A stretch of 64,000 bases of DNA. It comes from Vulcanimicrobiota bacterium (lineage in GTDB: Bacteria > Vulcanimicrobiota > Xenobia > Xenobiales > JADMJV01). The notes beneath the pieces were generated by a model. That model searched no databases. It saw only the letters and a list, made by a program, of their open reading frames with translations, and was not told the origin of the DNA. This document shows, piece by piece, positions 19,956 through 28,856 of this stretch. Where the stretch lies: the NCBI GenBank assembly GCA_017307785.1, contig JAFKGI010000014.1, positions 113,846-177,845 on the forward strand. The letters are read 5' to 3'. The position numbers and the translations under genes were made by a program. Numbering within the stretch: position 1 is the stretch's first letter; each line of letters opens with the position of its first letter.

Positions 19956-20401
19956 GAAGGCGCGGCTTCGGCATCGCCGAGGCTCTCTTGGCCATCTGTA
20001 TCTGCTTTATGGCTTTCGCGGTGTTCATGAGCGTCTTTTCCAACGCCTCGCGAGCTACCGTGCAAAGCCGCAATCGGACGGCCGCCATCTTGCTGGCCAA
20101 CAGCTTGATGGACGAACTGGAAGCCCATCCCTACGGTCAGAAACGCCCCCAGTCTTGGGATGCCAAAGTCGATCACCCGGTCAACGTGTGGGTGGAGGGA
20201 AACCACGTCGAGATGGACTTTCACAAGGAAGTCAAGTTCGAGACCAGGGGAGCCATCGGAGAATCGGAAGAAGCTCGCGACATGGCCACCATCACCATCA
20301 GCTGGCACGAGAACATGGGCGAGAAGCAGAGTCCGGTGGTGGTTCCGGATGACAACAAATCCCTGGTGGTTCGCTACCCGCTCTGGAGGGGACAGCAATG
20401 A
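19952..20401 (+). CDS. Prepilin-like protein, PilV type (set B)
   Basis: 149-residue prepilin starting at a GTG overlapping the previous stop (GTGA); GTG 19943 is also in frame. Leader VRRRG, then FGIAEALLAICICFMAF with Glu at +5, and a spine helix ending NRTAAILLANSLMDELE, typical of PilV/GspI proteins. The head domain has a strand-rich C terminus. It is coupled to the next prepilin gene by an ATGA overlap. Confidence 0.8.
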   Translation: MRRRGFGIAEALLAICICFMAFAVFMSVFSNASRATVQSRNRTAAILLANSLMDELEAHPYGQKRPQSWDAKVDHPVNVWVEGNHVEMDFHKEVKFETRGAIGESEEARDMATITISWHENMGEKQSPVVVPDDNKSLVVRYPLWRGQQ

Positions 20402-21174
20402 GAAGCCGCCGTGGTATGACCTATATCGAGGTTCTCATCTACGTGGTTCTGGCGGGCATGGCTTCGCTGGCCGTAGGTGCCCTCTTCTCTCTCGGTCGCA
20501 AGGCGCAGAACACGACCATGTCGGGTTACCTGGTCAGCGGTCAGGCGGATACGGCCATGCGCTGGATTCGTAAGGACTTCCAGGAAACGGCCATGGTCAG
20601 CATCGTGACCTATCCCAATCCGGACCGTCCCAGCCAGCCGCCAGGTTGCTCGTTCACCAGCGCACGCGATCTGGGCAATGTCCAGACCGGCGAGGCCAAG
20701 CTCAATCTCAGTCCTTACGCCAAGCCGCTCTGGACCAAGCACGTGTTCTACAGCCTCAAAGAGAAGGATAACAAGCGAGGAGACCTGATTCGTTGGGAAG
20801 TCGGTCTGACCGCGGCCGAGAAGGACTATGTGCCTCACACGGCCACCACGCTACCCAACGCTTTCAGCGAAAACAAGTATCGCCGCGTTTTGCTTCACGA
20901 TGTGCTGCTGGCCGAGCGGGAAGTGCCCAACCTGAAGGGCATGACCAACTACAAAACCGATAAGCACGGAGGCTTTCGAGTCATGTTCGTGCAGCGGGCG
21001 GGCGGAGAAGCGGGCAACGAAACGCTGACCGAGGTGAACCCGGGCGACAATAGTAAAGCCCAGGTGGCCACCGACCACGCCAACCTGGTCAACGTCCGCC
21101 TGGAAATTCTGGCGGATGACAAATACAATCCTTCGTTCTATCAGGTGGAGATGAAAGTGCATCCGCACTACTAA
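20398..21174 (+). CDS. Prepilin-like protein, PilW type (set B)
   Basis: 258-residue prepilin with leader MRSRRG, cleavage before MTYIEVLIYVVLAGMAS (Glu at +5), a hydrophobic helix and a spine segment SGQADTAMRWIRKDFQETA typical of PilW/GspJ proteins. The large beta-rich head ends LEILADDKYNPSFYQVEMKV. It is the last gene of the set B unit and is followed by a hairpin with a T-rich tail at 21211-21246. Confidence 0.8.
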   Translation: MRSRRGMTYIEVLIYVVLAGMASLAVGALFSLGRKAQNTTMSGYLVSGQADTAMRWIRKDFQETAMVSIVTYPNPDRPSQPPGCSFTSARDLGNVQTGEAKLNLSPYAKPLWTKHVFYSLKEKDNKRGDLIRWEVGLTAAEKDYVPHTATTLPNAFSENKYRRVLLHDVLLAEREVPNLKGMTNYKTDKHGGFRVMFVQRAGGEAGNETLTEVNPGDNSKAQVATDHANLVNVRLEILADDKYNPSFYQVEMKVHPHY

Positions 21175-21210
21175 CCCGATAGTTCCATCGAACTGAAGGA
21201 TTGCTTGAGG

Positions 21211-21246
21211 ACCATCACGGAATCAGCCCGTGATGGTTCTCTTTTT
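21211..21246 (+). terminator. Rho-independent terminator overlapping the next start codon
   Basis: Perfect 10-bp stem (ACCATCACGG at 21211-21220 with CCGTGATGGT at 21228-21237), seven-base loop and the tail TCTCTTTTT. It should end transcription of the set B prepilin operon. The 3' arm contains the GTG/ATG start (21230 or 21233) of the following membrane-protein gene, so it could also hide that start. Confidence 0.85.
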
Positions 21247-21703
21247 ACCCCTGGTTCTGGTTCTGGTGGCTCAACTGGCGACGCTGGTGGGAATCGGTTC
21301 GTTGCGCAAGACCTATGATAACGACTTCTATCTGCCCGGTGGGGACTCGTTTGCTCCCCAGGCCCAGAATCGCAAGTTGCTTCTAGCCTGTTTCCTGGAG
21401 CTGCTGGCCTGGACGTGGTGGGCCTTCTGGGTGGCTCGTCGTTTGGGTCTGTCCGAGATTCTTCCCGCCTCCCTGGCTGAGCCTCAGATCAGCATGGCCG
21501 CGATTCTTGTGCCGTATCTGATCGGGATGGTCTTGATCGTCCGTGTGGGAAGGCATCTGGGGCGCTTTTCCGACCTGCGCATGATCCGCCCCGACGGCAG
21601 TGAGATTCTGCCCGTGGATTTGATGCGACCCCTCGGCCTGGCCGTCAATACTTACGGCACCCTCGCTCTGCTGGTCCCCCTGCTCCTCTATCTGCTTCCC
21701 TGA
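21230..21703 (+). CDS. Small four-helix membrane protein of unknown function
   Basis: 157-residue protein with about four hydrophobic helices (residues 2-22, 48-68, 85-105 and 135-156) and short charged loops (RKTYDNDFY, RMIRPDGSEILP). No family is recognised. The start, GTG 21230 or ATG 21233, lies inside the stem of a terminator-like hairpin and the first codons include the T-rich tail. A GAGG at 21206-21209 sits just before the hairpin and could act as ribosome-binding site only if the stem changes the effective spacing. Expression is therefore probably conditional or driven by readthrough. Confidence 0.6.
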   Translation: MMVLFLPLVLVLVAQLATLVGIGSLRKTYDNDFYLPGGDSFAPQAQNRKLLLACFLELLAWTWWAFWVARRLGLSEILPASLAEPQISMAAILVPYLIGMVLIVRVGRHLGRFSDLRMIRPDGSEILPVDLMRPLGLAVNTYGTLALLVPLLLYLLP

Positions 21704-21705
21704 AA

Positions 21706-23619
21706 TCAGGCCTCCAGGCGAAAGTAGAAAGCGGCTCCCTGGCCGGGGGCGGCTTCGGCCCAGATTTTTCCACCGTGACGACTGACCACTCGCTGCACGG
21801 TAGCCAGGCCGACTCCGGTGCCTTCGAATTCGGCTGCCGAATGGAGCCGTTGGAAAGGAGCGAAGAGTTTTTCAGCGCTGGCCATGTCGAAACCGGCCCC
21901 ATTGTCGCGGACGCAGAACGGACCGGCCTCGGCACGACTGAACTCGATGCGCGCGTCCGGGCGCTGGCCGGTGTATTTCCAGGCGTTGCCCAGCAGGTTT
22001 TCCAAGAGGATCTTCAGCAAGCGGACGTCGGCTCGAGCCTCCAGGCCCGTCTCGACCACAACCTCCACCTGGCGCTCCGGTTGGGCGACGCGCAGGTCCT
22101 CCACCACTTGCTGAGCCATTTCGGACACGTTGCAGCGCCGCAAATCCAGGTGGGCCGTGGAAATGCTGGCCAGGGCCAGCATATCGTCGATCAGCAAATT
22201 CATTCTCTCCCCGGCTTTGAGGACGCGATCCAGGTAGAACTTGCCTTTGTCGCCTATGGTCTCGCTGCAATCACGCTCCAGCGCGGCCGAGAAGCCCAGA
22301 ATGGCTCGTAGAGGCGCCCGCAGGTCGTGGGAAACGGAGTAGCTGAAAGCTTCCAGTTCCCGGTTTTTCTCTTCCAGCTGGCCGATCAAAACAGCCCTGG
22401 CTTCGGCCAGCTCCGAAGCGGCTCGCGCCTGGGCCACCTCCAGTTCTTTCTGCAGCATCTCTTGCTGGTAGCGGCGCCGCTCGCTCTCCAACTGGCGACG
22501 GCGTAGCTGCGCGCGTAGACGCGCTCGCAGCAGCTCCACGTCGAGGCTGCGTACGATGGTATCGTCCGCGCCCGCCGCCAGGCACTCCACGGTGGTGGTG
22601 GCGTCTTCGCGGTCGGTGATGATCACCAGGGGAATCTCCCGCAATCCCTGGGTTTCTTTGACCTTGTGGCACAGCTCCAGCTCACTGGCTGAGACCAGGA
22701 TGCAGTCGACCGGCTGCACGGCCAGCAGCTCCAGGCCTTCCTGGCCGGAATGCGCCGCGATCAAGTCGTAGCCTTCGCCGGACAGGGCGCGACTGAGAGC
22801 CTGCATGTATTCCGGCTTTTGCTCCACCATCAAGACTTTCTTGGGCCCCAGCAGACTGGCCGTCAGTTGGGCCGAGACTCCCGCCCCGCGAACCACCGCC
22901 GCCAGCCGGGCCAGCACGGTTTCCTGGCTCTCATTCTTTTGCAAGAAGGCGTCAGCGCCGGCTTCCAGGGCCAGTCCTTCGGACGTGCCCGAGCCGGTCA
23001 GCAAAATACAGGGGGTGGCGCGCAGCGCGCTGTCCAGTCGTAGCCGGCGAATCACCGTGCAGCCGTCGATTCCGGGCAGGTTGCCGTCCACGATGAGAGC
23101 CGCCGGCCGATAGAGAGCGGCCAGGCGCAGGCCCTCTTCACCGCTTCCGGCGGTCAGCACCCGATAATCTTGATCTTCGAGTGCCCTTTGATAGGTGCGG
23201 CGCACCGTGGAACTGTCGTCGATCAGCAGAATCAGCGGCTTGTCCTGGTTTTCCTCGGGGTTGCGCGCGCCCACCAATTGGCGGGCACGGTCGACGACAT
23301 AGTCACGGTCGTAGGGCTTACCTACGTATTCGTCGGCCCCATTGAGCAGGCCGCGGATGCGCGAGCGAACTTCCGCTTCGGAGGACAGCAGCATGACGAC
23401 GCTCTGTTGCAAGCCTTCCCGCACCTCTCCCAGCAGTTCGATGCCGTCGCCGTCCGGCAAAATCACGTCCAGCACAATCACGTCCCAATGCTGGCGGCTC
23501 ATGGCCTCCCGAGCCTGGAACAAGTTGGCGCAGGGGCGGACCGTAAAGCCGGACTCCTCGAAAGCCTCGCTCAGATCCATTCTGACTGTCAGGCTGTCGT
23601 CGACGAGCAATACGTTCAT
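21706..23619 (-). CDS. Triple-receiver histidine kinase, output of the che operon
   Basis: 637-residue cytoplasmic protein. Receiver 1 (1-118) is complete (LLVDDS, Asp in VLDVILP, Lys in GKPYD). Receiver 2 (about 128-245) is complete (LLIDDS, IVDGNLPG, LQKNES). Receiver 3 (about 262-375) is degenerate: MVEQKPEY for the acid pocket, Ser at the phosphorylation position (ILVSASELEL) and Arg for Lys. A coiled coil (375-420) leads to a HisKA domain with His in FSYSVSHDLRAPL and an HATPase domain (NLLGNAWKYT, DNGAGFDM, GTGVGLATV). It overlaps cheB (ATGA) and is the last gene of the operon, taking the place that the GGDEF regulator has in Wsp operons. Confidence 0.9.
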   Translation of the reverse strand: MNVLLVDDSLTVRMDLSEAFEESGFTVRPCANLFQAREAMSRQHWDVIVLDVILPDGDGIELLGEVREGLQQSVVMLLSSEAEVRSRIRGLLNGADEYVGKPYDRDYVVDRARQLVGARNPEENQDKPLILLIDDSSTVRRTYQRALEDQDYRVLTAGSGEEGLRLAALYRPAALIVDGNLPGIDGCTVIRRLRLDSALRATPCILLTGSGTSEGLALEAGADAFLQKNESQETVLARLAAVVRGAGVSAQLTASLLGPKKVLMVEQKPEYMQALSRALSGEGYDLIAAHSGQEGLELLAVQPVDCILVSASELELCHKVKETQGLREIPLVIITDREDATTTVECLAAGADDTIVRSLDVELLRARLRAQLRRRQLESERRRYQQEMLQKELEVAQARAASELAEARAVLIGQLEEKNRELEAFSYSVSHDLRAPLRAILGFSAALERDCSETIGDKGKFYLDRVLKAGERMNLLIDDMLALASISTAHLDLRRCNVSEMAQQVVEDLRVAQPERQVEVVVETGLEARADVRLLKILLENLLGNAWKYTGQRPDARIEFSRAEAGPFCVRDNGAGFDMASAEKLFAPFQRLHSAAEFEGTGVGLATVQRVVSRHGGKIWAEAAPGQGAAFYFRLEA

Positions 23620-24629
23620 ACCGATACCTCACAAGCTTCTTGGATGACGGCCGCGACCTGCGGCAACGAAACAATCTTTTGGGCGGCCCCCAGCAGGGCT
23701 GCCTCGCGCGGCATCCCGTAGACCACCGAGGAGGCTTCGTCCTGAGCAATGGTTTGACCGCCGGCGCGGTGGATGGCCAGCAAACCGGTGGCACCGTCCC
23801 GACCCATGCCGGTCAGCAGGCAGGCCAACGCTCCCGGGCCGACTTCCTGAGCGACGGACTCGAAAAGCACGTCCACCGAAGGCCGGCAGGAGTGTCTGGG
23901 GGGCTGGTCGTCGAGCACCAGCCGGGTCCCGGCCACCCGCAAATGCCGGTCAGGAGGCGCCAGCAGCACTTTGCCACGGCATTCCTGCCAGACTTCGCCG
24001 CTCTGGGCGTAGGCCACCGGTCGGGGAACCTTGCTATCCAGCCATTGCGCAAAGCCGCCCCCGAGAGGAGGCTGGATATGGATGACCACCAGAATGGGGA
24101 TTTGCAGAGTGGCCGGCAAGGCGCTCAGAATATCCACCAGCGCGCCCGGCCCACCGGTCGAGGTTCCCAGGCAAATCAAGCGCACGCGCGACAAACCCGG
24201 TGCGGCGAAAAAGCCCGGTTCGGCGCGTTTGAGCCGGGCGCGGGGATGAGTGATCACCGCCACTCGAGAGACCAGGCGGACACGGCGCACCAGCCCGTTT
24301 TCCCATTCCGCGGATGAGATGCAGTCGACCGCTCCGGCCGAAAGTACTTTCTGACAGCTGGGATGGGTGGGGCGGTCACTCAGCACCAAAATGGGAGTGG
24401 GGGAGAAAGCCATGATTTGCTCGGTGGCCTCCAGACCGTTCATCCCTTCCAGATCGACGGCCATCAGCACCAAGTCGGGCCGCAGTTGATCGCACAGGTC
24501 GACGGCCTGCCGGCCCTGCCAGGCTTCTCCAACCACCTCGAGTCCGCCCCGGGTCAGAATCTCCGCCAGTTTCTGGCGCAAGGCGGGAGACTCTTCGGCC
24601 ACCAGGATTTTTAAGGCTACTTGGTTCAC
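23616..24629 (-). CDS. cheB: CheB-type chemoreceptor methylesterase with degenerate receiver
   Basis: 337-residue protein-glutamate methylesterase. The C-terminal catalytic domain is intact: Ser157 in GTSTGGPG, His184 in VIHIQPP and Asp278 in LLTGMGRDGATG. The N-terminal receiver domain has lost its key residues: EE replaces the DD acid pocket (LVAEES), Ala57 stands at the phosphorylated Asp position (VLMAVDLEGMNG) and Ser replaces the conserved Lys (GAVDCISS). It probably demethylates the adjacent chemoreceptor without CheA-dependent phospho-control. It overlaps cheA and the triple-receiver kinase by four bases each. Confidence 0.93.
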   Translation of the reverse strand: MNQVALKILVAEESPALRQKLAEILTRGGLEVVGEAWQGRQAVDLCDQLRPDLVLMAVDLEGMNGLEATEQIMAFSPTPILVLSDRPTHPSCQKVLSAGAVDCISSAEWENGLVRRVRLVSRVAVITHPRARLKRAEPGFFAAPGLSRVRLICLGTSTGGPGALVDILSALPATLQIPILVVIHIQPPLGGGFAQWLDSKVPRPVAYAQSGEVWQECRGKVLLAPPDRHLRVAGTRLVLDDQPPRHSCRPSVDVLFESVAQEVGPGALACLLTGMGRDGATGLLAIHRAGGQTIAQDEASSVVYGMPREAALLGAAQKIVSLPQVAAVIQEACEVSV

Positions 24630-26518
24630 TTCAAGAGTCTTCGGATTTCTCGAACCAGTTCTTCCTGGTCGAAGCTGCTTTTCTCATGGTAGCCCTGGGC
24701 TCCGGCCTGAATCGCCGCCGCTTCGTATTCTCCGCGCGGCAAAGAGCTGACCATCAAGATGGGAATGGATTGCTCTCTGTCTCGCATTCGCAACTGTTCG
24801 ATCAACTCAAACCCACTCATCCCCGGCATCTCGGCGTCGACGAGAAAAAAGTCGTAGACCTGCGAATCCAGCTTCTGCAGGGCTTCCGCGCCGCTGCTGG
24901 CCAAATCGACGTTGAAGCCCCGAGATTCCAGAATACTCTGCTGCATGACGCGGGTGGTCAAGGAGTCGTCCACCACCAGGATACGGGCCGGGGCTTTGCT
25001 GAGAACCTCGGTGCGAGGCGCTACTTCCAGATGCTCGATGCGGGAGGGATCCAGGACCAGTTCCGGCTTGCCTTCCAGATCGAGGGCTGCTCCGCTGATG
25101 GCCGGGTGGCACGGGGACAGCGGCGGCAGGGGATACACCAGGGTTTGGACCATTCCGTCCACGGCCTCCACGCGAAAGACGGCGGAGCCGATGGGAGCGG
25201 AGACCACCACGCGAATCTCTTCCGGCCGGGCGATTCCGCTCCAGTTGAGGTAGGAGGCCAGGCCGACGCTGGGCAGGTCGCGCAGATCGGTGGTTTCCTC
25301 CCGGGCCACTTTGACCACGGATTCCAGAGGAATGAGCAGGCTCTGGTCGCGACTGCGCACCCGCAAAGCGGGCATGCTGGCGGCTCGCACCGGAAAATCC
25401 AGGTGCATCTGGAAACCTTGGAGAGGTGTGCTCTCCAGCTTGATGCGACCCCCCAGGCGCTGGGCTGCCTCTCGAATCACGTCCATACCCACGCCGCGAC
25501 CGGAAACCTGGCTTACCTCCTGCGAGGTGGACAGGCCGCCCTCCAGCAGTCGGTCGAGGACTCCCTCTTCCTGGGCTCTGCCCCGCGCGGCCAGGGCAGC
25601 CGTGTCCACACCCCGACCGTCGTCGGATAGGGTCAGAGAAAGCCAGGTTCCGCGGCGCTCGACCTGGAGCGTCACCAGGCCTACCACTTCTTTGCCGGCC
25701 TTGCGACGCTGGTCGGGCGTTTCCAGACCGTGGGCGGCCGCATTGCGCACCGCCTGGACCAGGGCGGCGCGCAGCAGGCGCAAGGTTGCCTCCTCCAGCT
25801 TGACCTCCGGACCGCGGGCCTGAAACTGGGCCTGCAGTTGCATTTCCTGGGCCGCGTCGCGCAGCGTGCGCTGCAAGGTTGTGTAGAGGCTGCTTAAGGG
25901 GAGCAGACGCAGTTGTTCCAACGAACGATGCAATTCTTGCAGTTCCCGCTGCAGATGATCCAGTTGAGCGGTCAGTTCTCGCCCTTCCCGCCGCGCGATT
26001 TCCTCGATTTCTGCGCTGGCCAGGCCGCGGTTGGCCAGTTCGGCGACATCCAGCCAGGCTTGCTGGCCGCTTCGCATATCGTGGAGTCGAGCGTAAGTCT
26101 GGCTCACGTCACCCAACAGCGCCTGGATCTCGGCGGCGTCGATGCGCTGTCCGGCCGGCTCTTCCTGGCGCAGGACCCGAGTGGTGGCGGCTTTCGGCGG
26201 CTCGGCGGGGGCACCCAGCTGGGTGAGGGCCAGTTGAATCCGGTCCAACCAGCGCAAGGCCTGGCTGATCAATGGATTGGGGTCCAGTGGCCGGGAGTGC
26301 CGGAAATTCTCCAGGACATCTTCCAGGGAATGAACCTGCTCGGCCAGTTCACTCTGTTTGACCACGCGAGCTGCGCCCTTGAGGGTATGGGCGTGGCGCA
26401 GCAGGGCGGCGGCCGTTTCCACAGACCACTCCGCCTCCAGGTGCAGCAGACCGGCGTTGAGTTGTTCGAGCAGCTCGGCGGCTTCCTGGCGAAAATAGCG
26501 CAGAGGATCTTTAGCCAT
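24626..26518 (-). CDS. cheA: CheA-REC hybrid chemosensory kinase (WspE/FrzE-like)
   Basis: About 630 residues. An HPt domain (His44 in RHAHTLKGAARV) is followed by a linker and helical dimerisation region, an HATPase domain (VQAVRNAAAHGLE, LSDDGRGVD, SGRGVGMDV), a CheW-like domain (ALRVRSRDQSLLIPLESV) and a C-terminal receiver (LVVDDSLTTRVM, Asp in FFLVDAEMPG). This fused layout is that of WspE and FrzE. The ATG at 26518 overlaps the cheW stop and is preferred to an upstream one, because the HPt domain begins there. It should phosphorylate its own receiver and the receivers of the last operon gene. Confidence 0.93.
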   Translation of the reverse strand: MAKDPLRYFRQEAAELLEQLNAGLLHLEAEWSVETAAALLRHAHTLKGAARVVKQSELAEQVHSLEDVLENFRHSRPLDPNPLISQALRWLDRIQLALTQLGAPAEPPKAATTRVLRQEEPAGQRIDAAEIQALLGDVSQTYARLHDMRSGQQAWLDVAELANRGLASAEIEEIARREGRELTAQLDHLQRELQELHRSLEQLRLLPLSSLYTTLQRTLRDAAQEMQLQAQFQARGPEVKLEEATLRLLRAALVQAVRNAAAHGLETPDQRRKAGKEVVGLVTLQVERRGTWLSLTLSDDGRGVDTAALAARGRAQEEGVLDRLLEGGLSTSQEVSQVSGRGVGMDVIREAAQRLGGRIKLESTPLQGFQMHLDFPVRAASMPALRVRSRDQSLLIPLESVVKVAREETTDLRDLPSVGLASYLNWSGIARPEEIRVVVSAPIGSAVFRVEAVDGMVQTLVYPLPPLSPCHPAISGAALDLEGKPELVLDPSRIEHLEVAPRTEVLSKAPARILVVDDSLTTRVMQQSILESRGFNVDLASSGAEALQKLDSQVYDFFLVDAEMPGMSGFELIEQLRMRDREQSIPILMVSSLPRGEYEAAAIQAGAQGYHEKSSFDQEELVREIRRLLK

Positions 26519-26984
26519 GTTCAAAACGCCTCTGAATTTGCTCAACCAGGCCAAAAAGGTCGATTTCCTGGGCTTCTTCGGAGCTGCCGTCCGCCAGCGA
26601 GGCGGTTTTGGCTTCCAGGGCCAGGCCTACCATCTGGGGCTGCAGGACAACCAGGATCCAGAGCGGCCCGGCCGCCTCGGAGCTGCTTCCCAATCCAATC
26701 AGGTCCGCCAGTTTGTAGACGGGCATCAGGCTGCCGCGCAGGCCCAAAAGGCCGAGCAGTTCCGGAGGAGAGCCCGGCAGGGGAGTGAGAGTGCGGGAGC
26801 GCAACACCTCGCTGACCTGCTCCAACGGCAGACTCAGGCTGCGTTGGTCCAGATGGAAGATCAATCGATTGCTCGCCTGTTCTCGCAAGCGAGCCGGCGG
26901 ACGGCGGAAGCTCTCATCGAATTCCTGGCGAATTTGCTGTGGACGGTTCAAGGTTTGGGACACCTTTCCAATTCGCTTTGGCAA
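26511..26984 (-). CDS. cheW: CheW-like coupling protein (second of operon, WspD-like)
   Basis: Up to 157 residues with one CheW/SH3-like domain (RLIFHLDQRSLSLPLEQVSE, TPLPGSPPELLGLLGLRG, MPVYKLADLIGL). It links CheA to receptors and its position between cheR and cheA mirrors WspD. The start is unclear: the TTG at 26984 gives the longest reading and overlaps cheR by 37 bases; a GTG at 26963 is an alternative, and neither has a good ribosome-binding site, so translation is probably coupled to cheR. Confidence 0.85.
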   Translation of the reverse strand: MPKRIGKVSQTLNRPQQIRQEFDESFRRPPARLREQASNRLIFHLDQRSLSLPLEQVSEVLRSRTLTPLPGSPPELLGLLGLRGSLMPVYKLADLIGLGSSSEAAGPLWILVVLQPQMVGLALEAKTASLADGSSEEAQEIDLFGLVEQIQRRFEHG

Positions 26985-28330
26985 AGGGAGAACCAGGCGC
27001 TACGGCGGTAGCCGCCACCAAAGAGCAGCAGTCGCTGCTCGGACTCCTTTTCCAGCAGGGTTAAAGCCTGGCGTAGGTGGGTTCGTGCCAGCGCGGACAG
27101 GCCGAGCCGCCGCAGTACCATCCCCGAGTAGACGCGAGCCAGAGCCAGTTGGCCGTCCAGTCTGGCGGCCTGCTCAAAGTAGCCGCGGGCTGCTCCCAGT
27201 TCGCCCACTTCTCTCCGGCACAGGCCCAGGAGAAGATGCGCTCCCGCTTCCGTTTGGGGCTGGTGAAGCAGGGTCTGACAAAGCTGCTCGGCGGCCTCGA
27301 GTTTGCCGCTGTTCACCAACACCGAGGCCTTCCAGAGGGAACGCTCGGCGCTGGCCGGCAAACTTTCCAGCAGTTCCAAGGCCTGAGCGTAGCGCTCGCT
27401 TTCCAGCAAATCCTTGAGCAGGTCGGTCCGGAGGCCGGTTGGCTGGACAGGCCTGGGAACGGGAGCGGATGGGATGCGACGGGCCGGAGCCGCCTGTGCG
27501 GCCGGCGGCCCGCTATCGGGGCTTTTCAACTGGTAATAGAAGGATTCGTCCCGGTAGTGCAGGGTGAAGTCCTCGGAAATTCCGCGCAAATTGTCGGCCG
27601 GTCCCAGGAACAGGTAGCCCCCATCGCTCAAGCTCCGAGCGAAGTTGCTCACCAGTTGTCGTGCTTTGTCGAAAGCAAAGTACATCAGCATATTGCGACA
27701 GAATATCACGTCCCAGCGTCCGGAAAGCCATAAATCGTGGTTGGCTAAATTGAGATTGCGCTCTTCGAATTGCACGGCTTCCAGAATGTTCTTGTCGAGT
27801 TGAAACTGGTCCGCCTTCGGATGGAACCAGCGTTTCAGCAAGAGTTCAGGCGCCTCTCGCACCGACCAGTTGGAATAGATGCCCCGGCGCGCCGTGGCCA
27901 GCGCCTTGCGATTCACATCTACCCCGAGTATCTGTACGTTCCAGTCTTGCAGGGCGAAGTTCTGACGCAGCAGCATCGCCAGCGAGTAGGGCTCCTCTCC
28001 CGATGAGCAACCGACCGACAGAATGGATAGTCGGCGCAGGGATTGTCGAGCCTTCAGGCGTTGCGGGACGGCTAATTGCAGAAAGGTCTGCAATTGTGCC
28101 GAGTGTCGAAAGAAAAGCGTCTCTCCAACCGTTAGTTCGGACGCGAGTTTGGCAATTTCTTCTGGGTCGTAGGTCGTTTCCAGTTCCGCCAGATAACTCT
28201 CCTGGCTGCGCCGACCGCAGCGTCGCCGCAGAACCTCCTCCAGCAGACTCTGGTGTCCTTCCGGGAAAACCAGTCCCAGCAAATGTTCCAGGCGCTCGCG
28301 AAATCTGGTCAAAATTGCGGTGCAAGTCAA
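26948..28330 (-). CDS. cheR: CheR methyltransferase with C-terminal TPRs (WspC-like)
   Basis: 460-residue chemoreceptor methyltransferase using S-adenosylmethionine. The helical N-terminal domain (LVFPEGHQSLLEEVLRRR) is followed by TVGETLFFRHSAQ, the SAM-binding LSVGCSSGEEPYSLAML, an acidic GVDVNRKALATAR and DVIFCRNMLMYF; the domain ends with YRDESFYYQL near residue 270. After a Pro/Ala-rich linker, residues about 310-445 form TPR-like repeats, as in WspC and FrzF, where they mediate protein contacts. It overlaps both neighbouring cheW genes. Confidence 0.93.
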   Translation of the reverse strand: MTCTAILTRFRERLEHLLGLVFPEGHQSLLEEVLRRRCGRRSQESYLAELETTYDPEEIAKLASELTVGETLFFRHSAQLQTFLQLAVPQRLKARQSLRRLSILSVGCSSGEEPYSLAMLLRQNFALQDWNVQILGVDVNRKALATARRGIYSNWSVREAPELLLKRWFHPKADQFQLDKNILEAVQFEERNLNLANHDLWLSGRWDVIFCRNMLMYFAFDKARQLVSNFARSLSDGGYLFLGPADNLRGISEDFTLHYRDESFYYQLKSPDSGPPAAQAAPARRIPSAPVPRPVQPTGLRTDLLKDLLESERYAQALELLESLPASAERSLWKASVLVNSGKLEAAEQLCQTLLHQPQTEAGAHLLLGLCRREVGELGAARGYFEQAARLDGQLALARVYSGMVLRRLGLSALARTHLRQALTLLEKESEQRLLLFGGGYRRSAWFSLCQSELERCPKP

Positions 28331-28785
28331 GACTTCAGCCGCATCCAGTCTTCTTCGCTGAGCAGATTCGCTCGCCGCAGAAGCATGACCAGGTGACCCT
28401 GGTGGCTGCCCAGAGCGGAAAGATGATTCGATTGCAGGCCGTCCATCAGGCTGGGTAAACGAGTCCAGGTATCAGAATCGAGAGGCACGATTCCGGCCAC
28501 TTCGTCGACTCGCAGAGCCAATTGTTGTCCGTCACTTTGGGCGGTTACGAAGCGCTCCTGATCGCAAGCGTCGGAAGCGGATCCACAAAGCAGCTTGGGC
28601 AGGTTGATGACGGGCAAAGGAGCTCCGCGGATGATGGCCAGACCGTCCACGAATTCGGGCAGCCCGGCGACCGGATCTACCGGCTGTGGCCGCATGACTT
28701 CGCCCAGGCCCTGCAGGCCGAGGGCACACCAACTGGTCCCCAGTCGGCACAACAAGAACTTTTGCACCTCTACCACATCGGCCAT
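28327..28785 (-). CDS. cheW: CheW-like coupling protein (first of operon, WspB-like)
   Basis: 152-residue single-domain CheW protein ([62 protein letters not shown]). It is the first gene of the six-gene minus-strand operon that runs to 21706, with ATGA overlap to cheR. Its promoter must lie in the 71 bp shared with the divergent chemoreceptor gene at 28857. Having two CheW proteins in one operon is characteristic of Wsp/Frz-type systems. Confidence 0.9.
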   Translation of the reverse strand: MADVVEVQKFLLCRLGTSWCALGLQGLGEVMRPQPVDPVAGLPEFVDGLAIIRGAPLPVINLPKLLCGSASDACDQERFVTAQSDGQQLALRVDEVAGIVPLDSDTWTRLPSLMDGLQSNHLSALGSHQGHLVMLLRRANLLSEEDWMRLKS

Positions 28786-28856
28786 GCAGCAGAATTCTCA
28801 ATCGGCGGAAATCATCCCTGGCAGGCCTGGGGAGACTCGAAAAAGAAAACCGTCTC

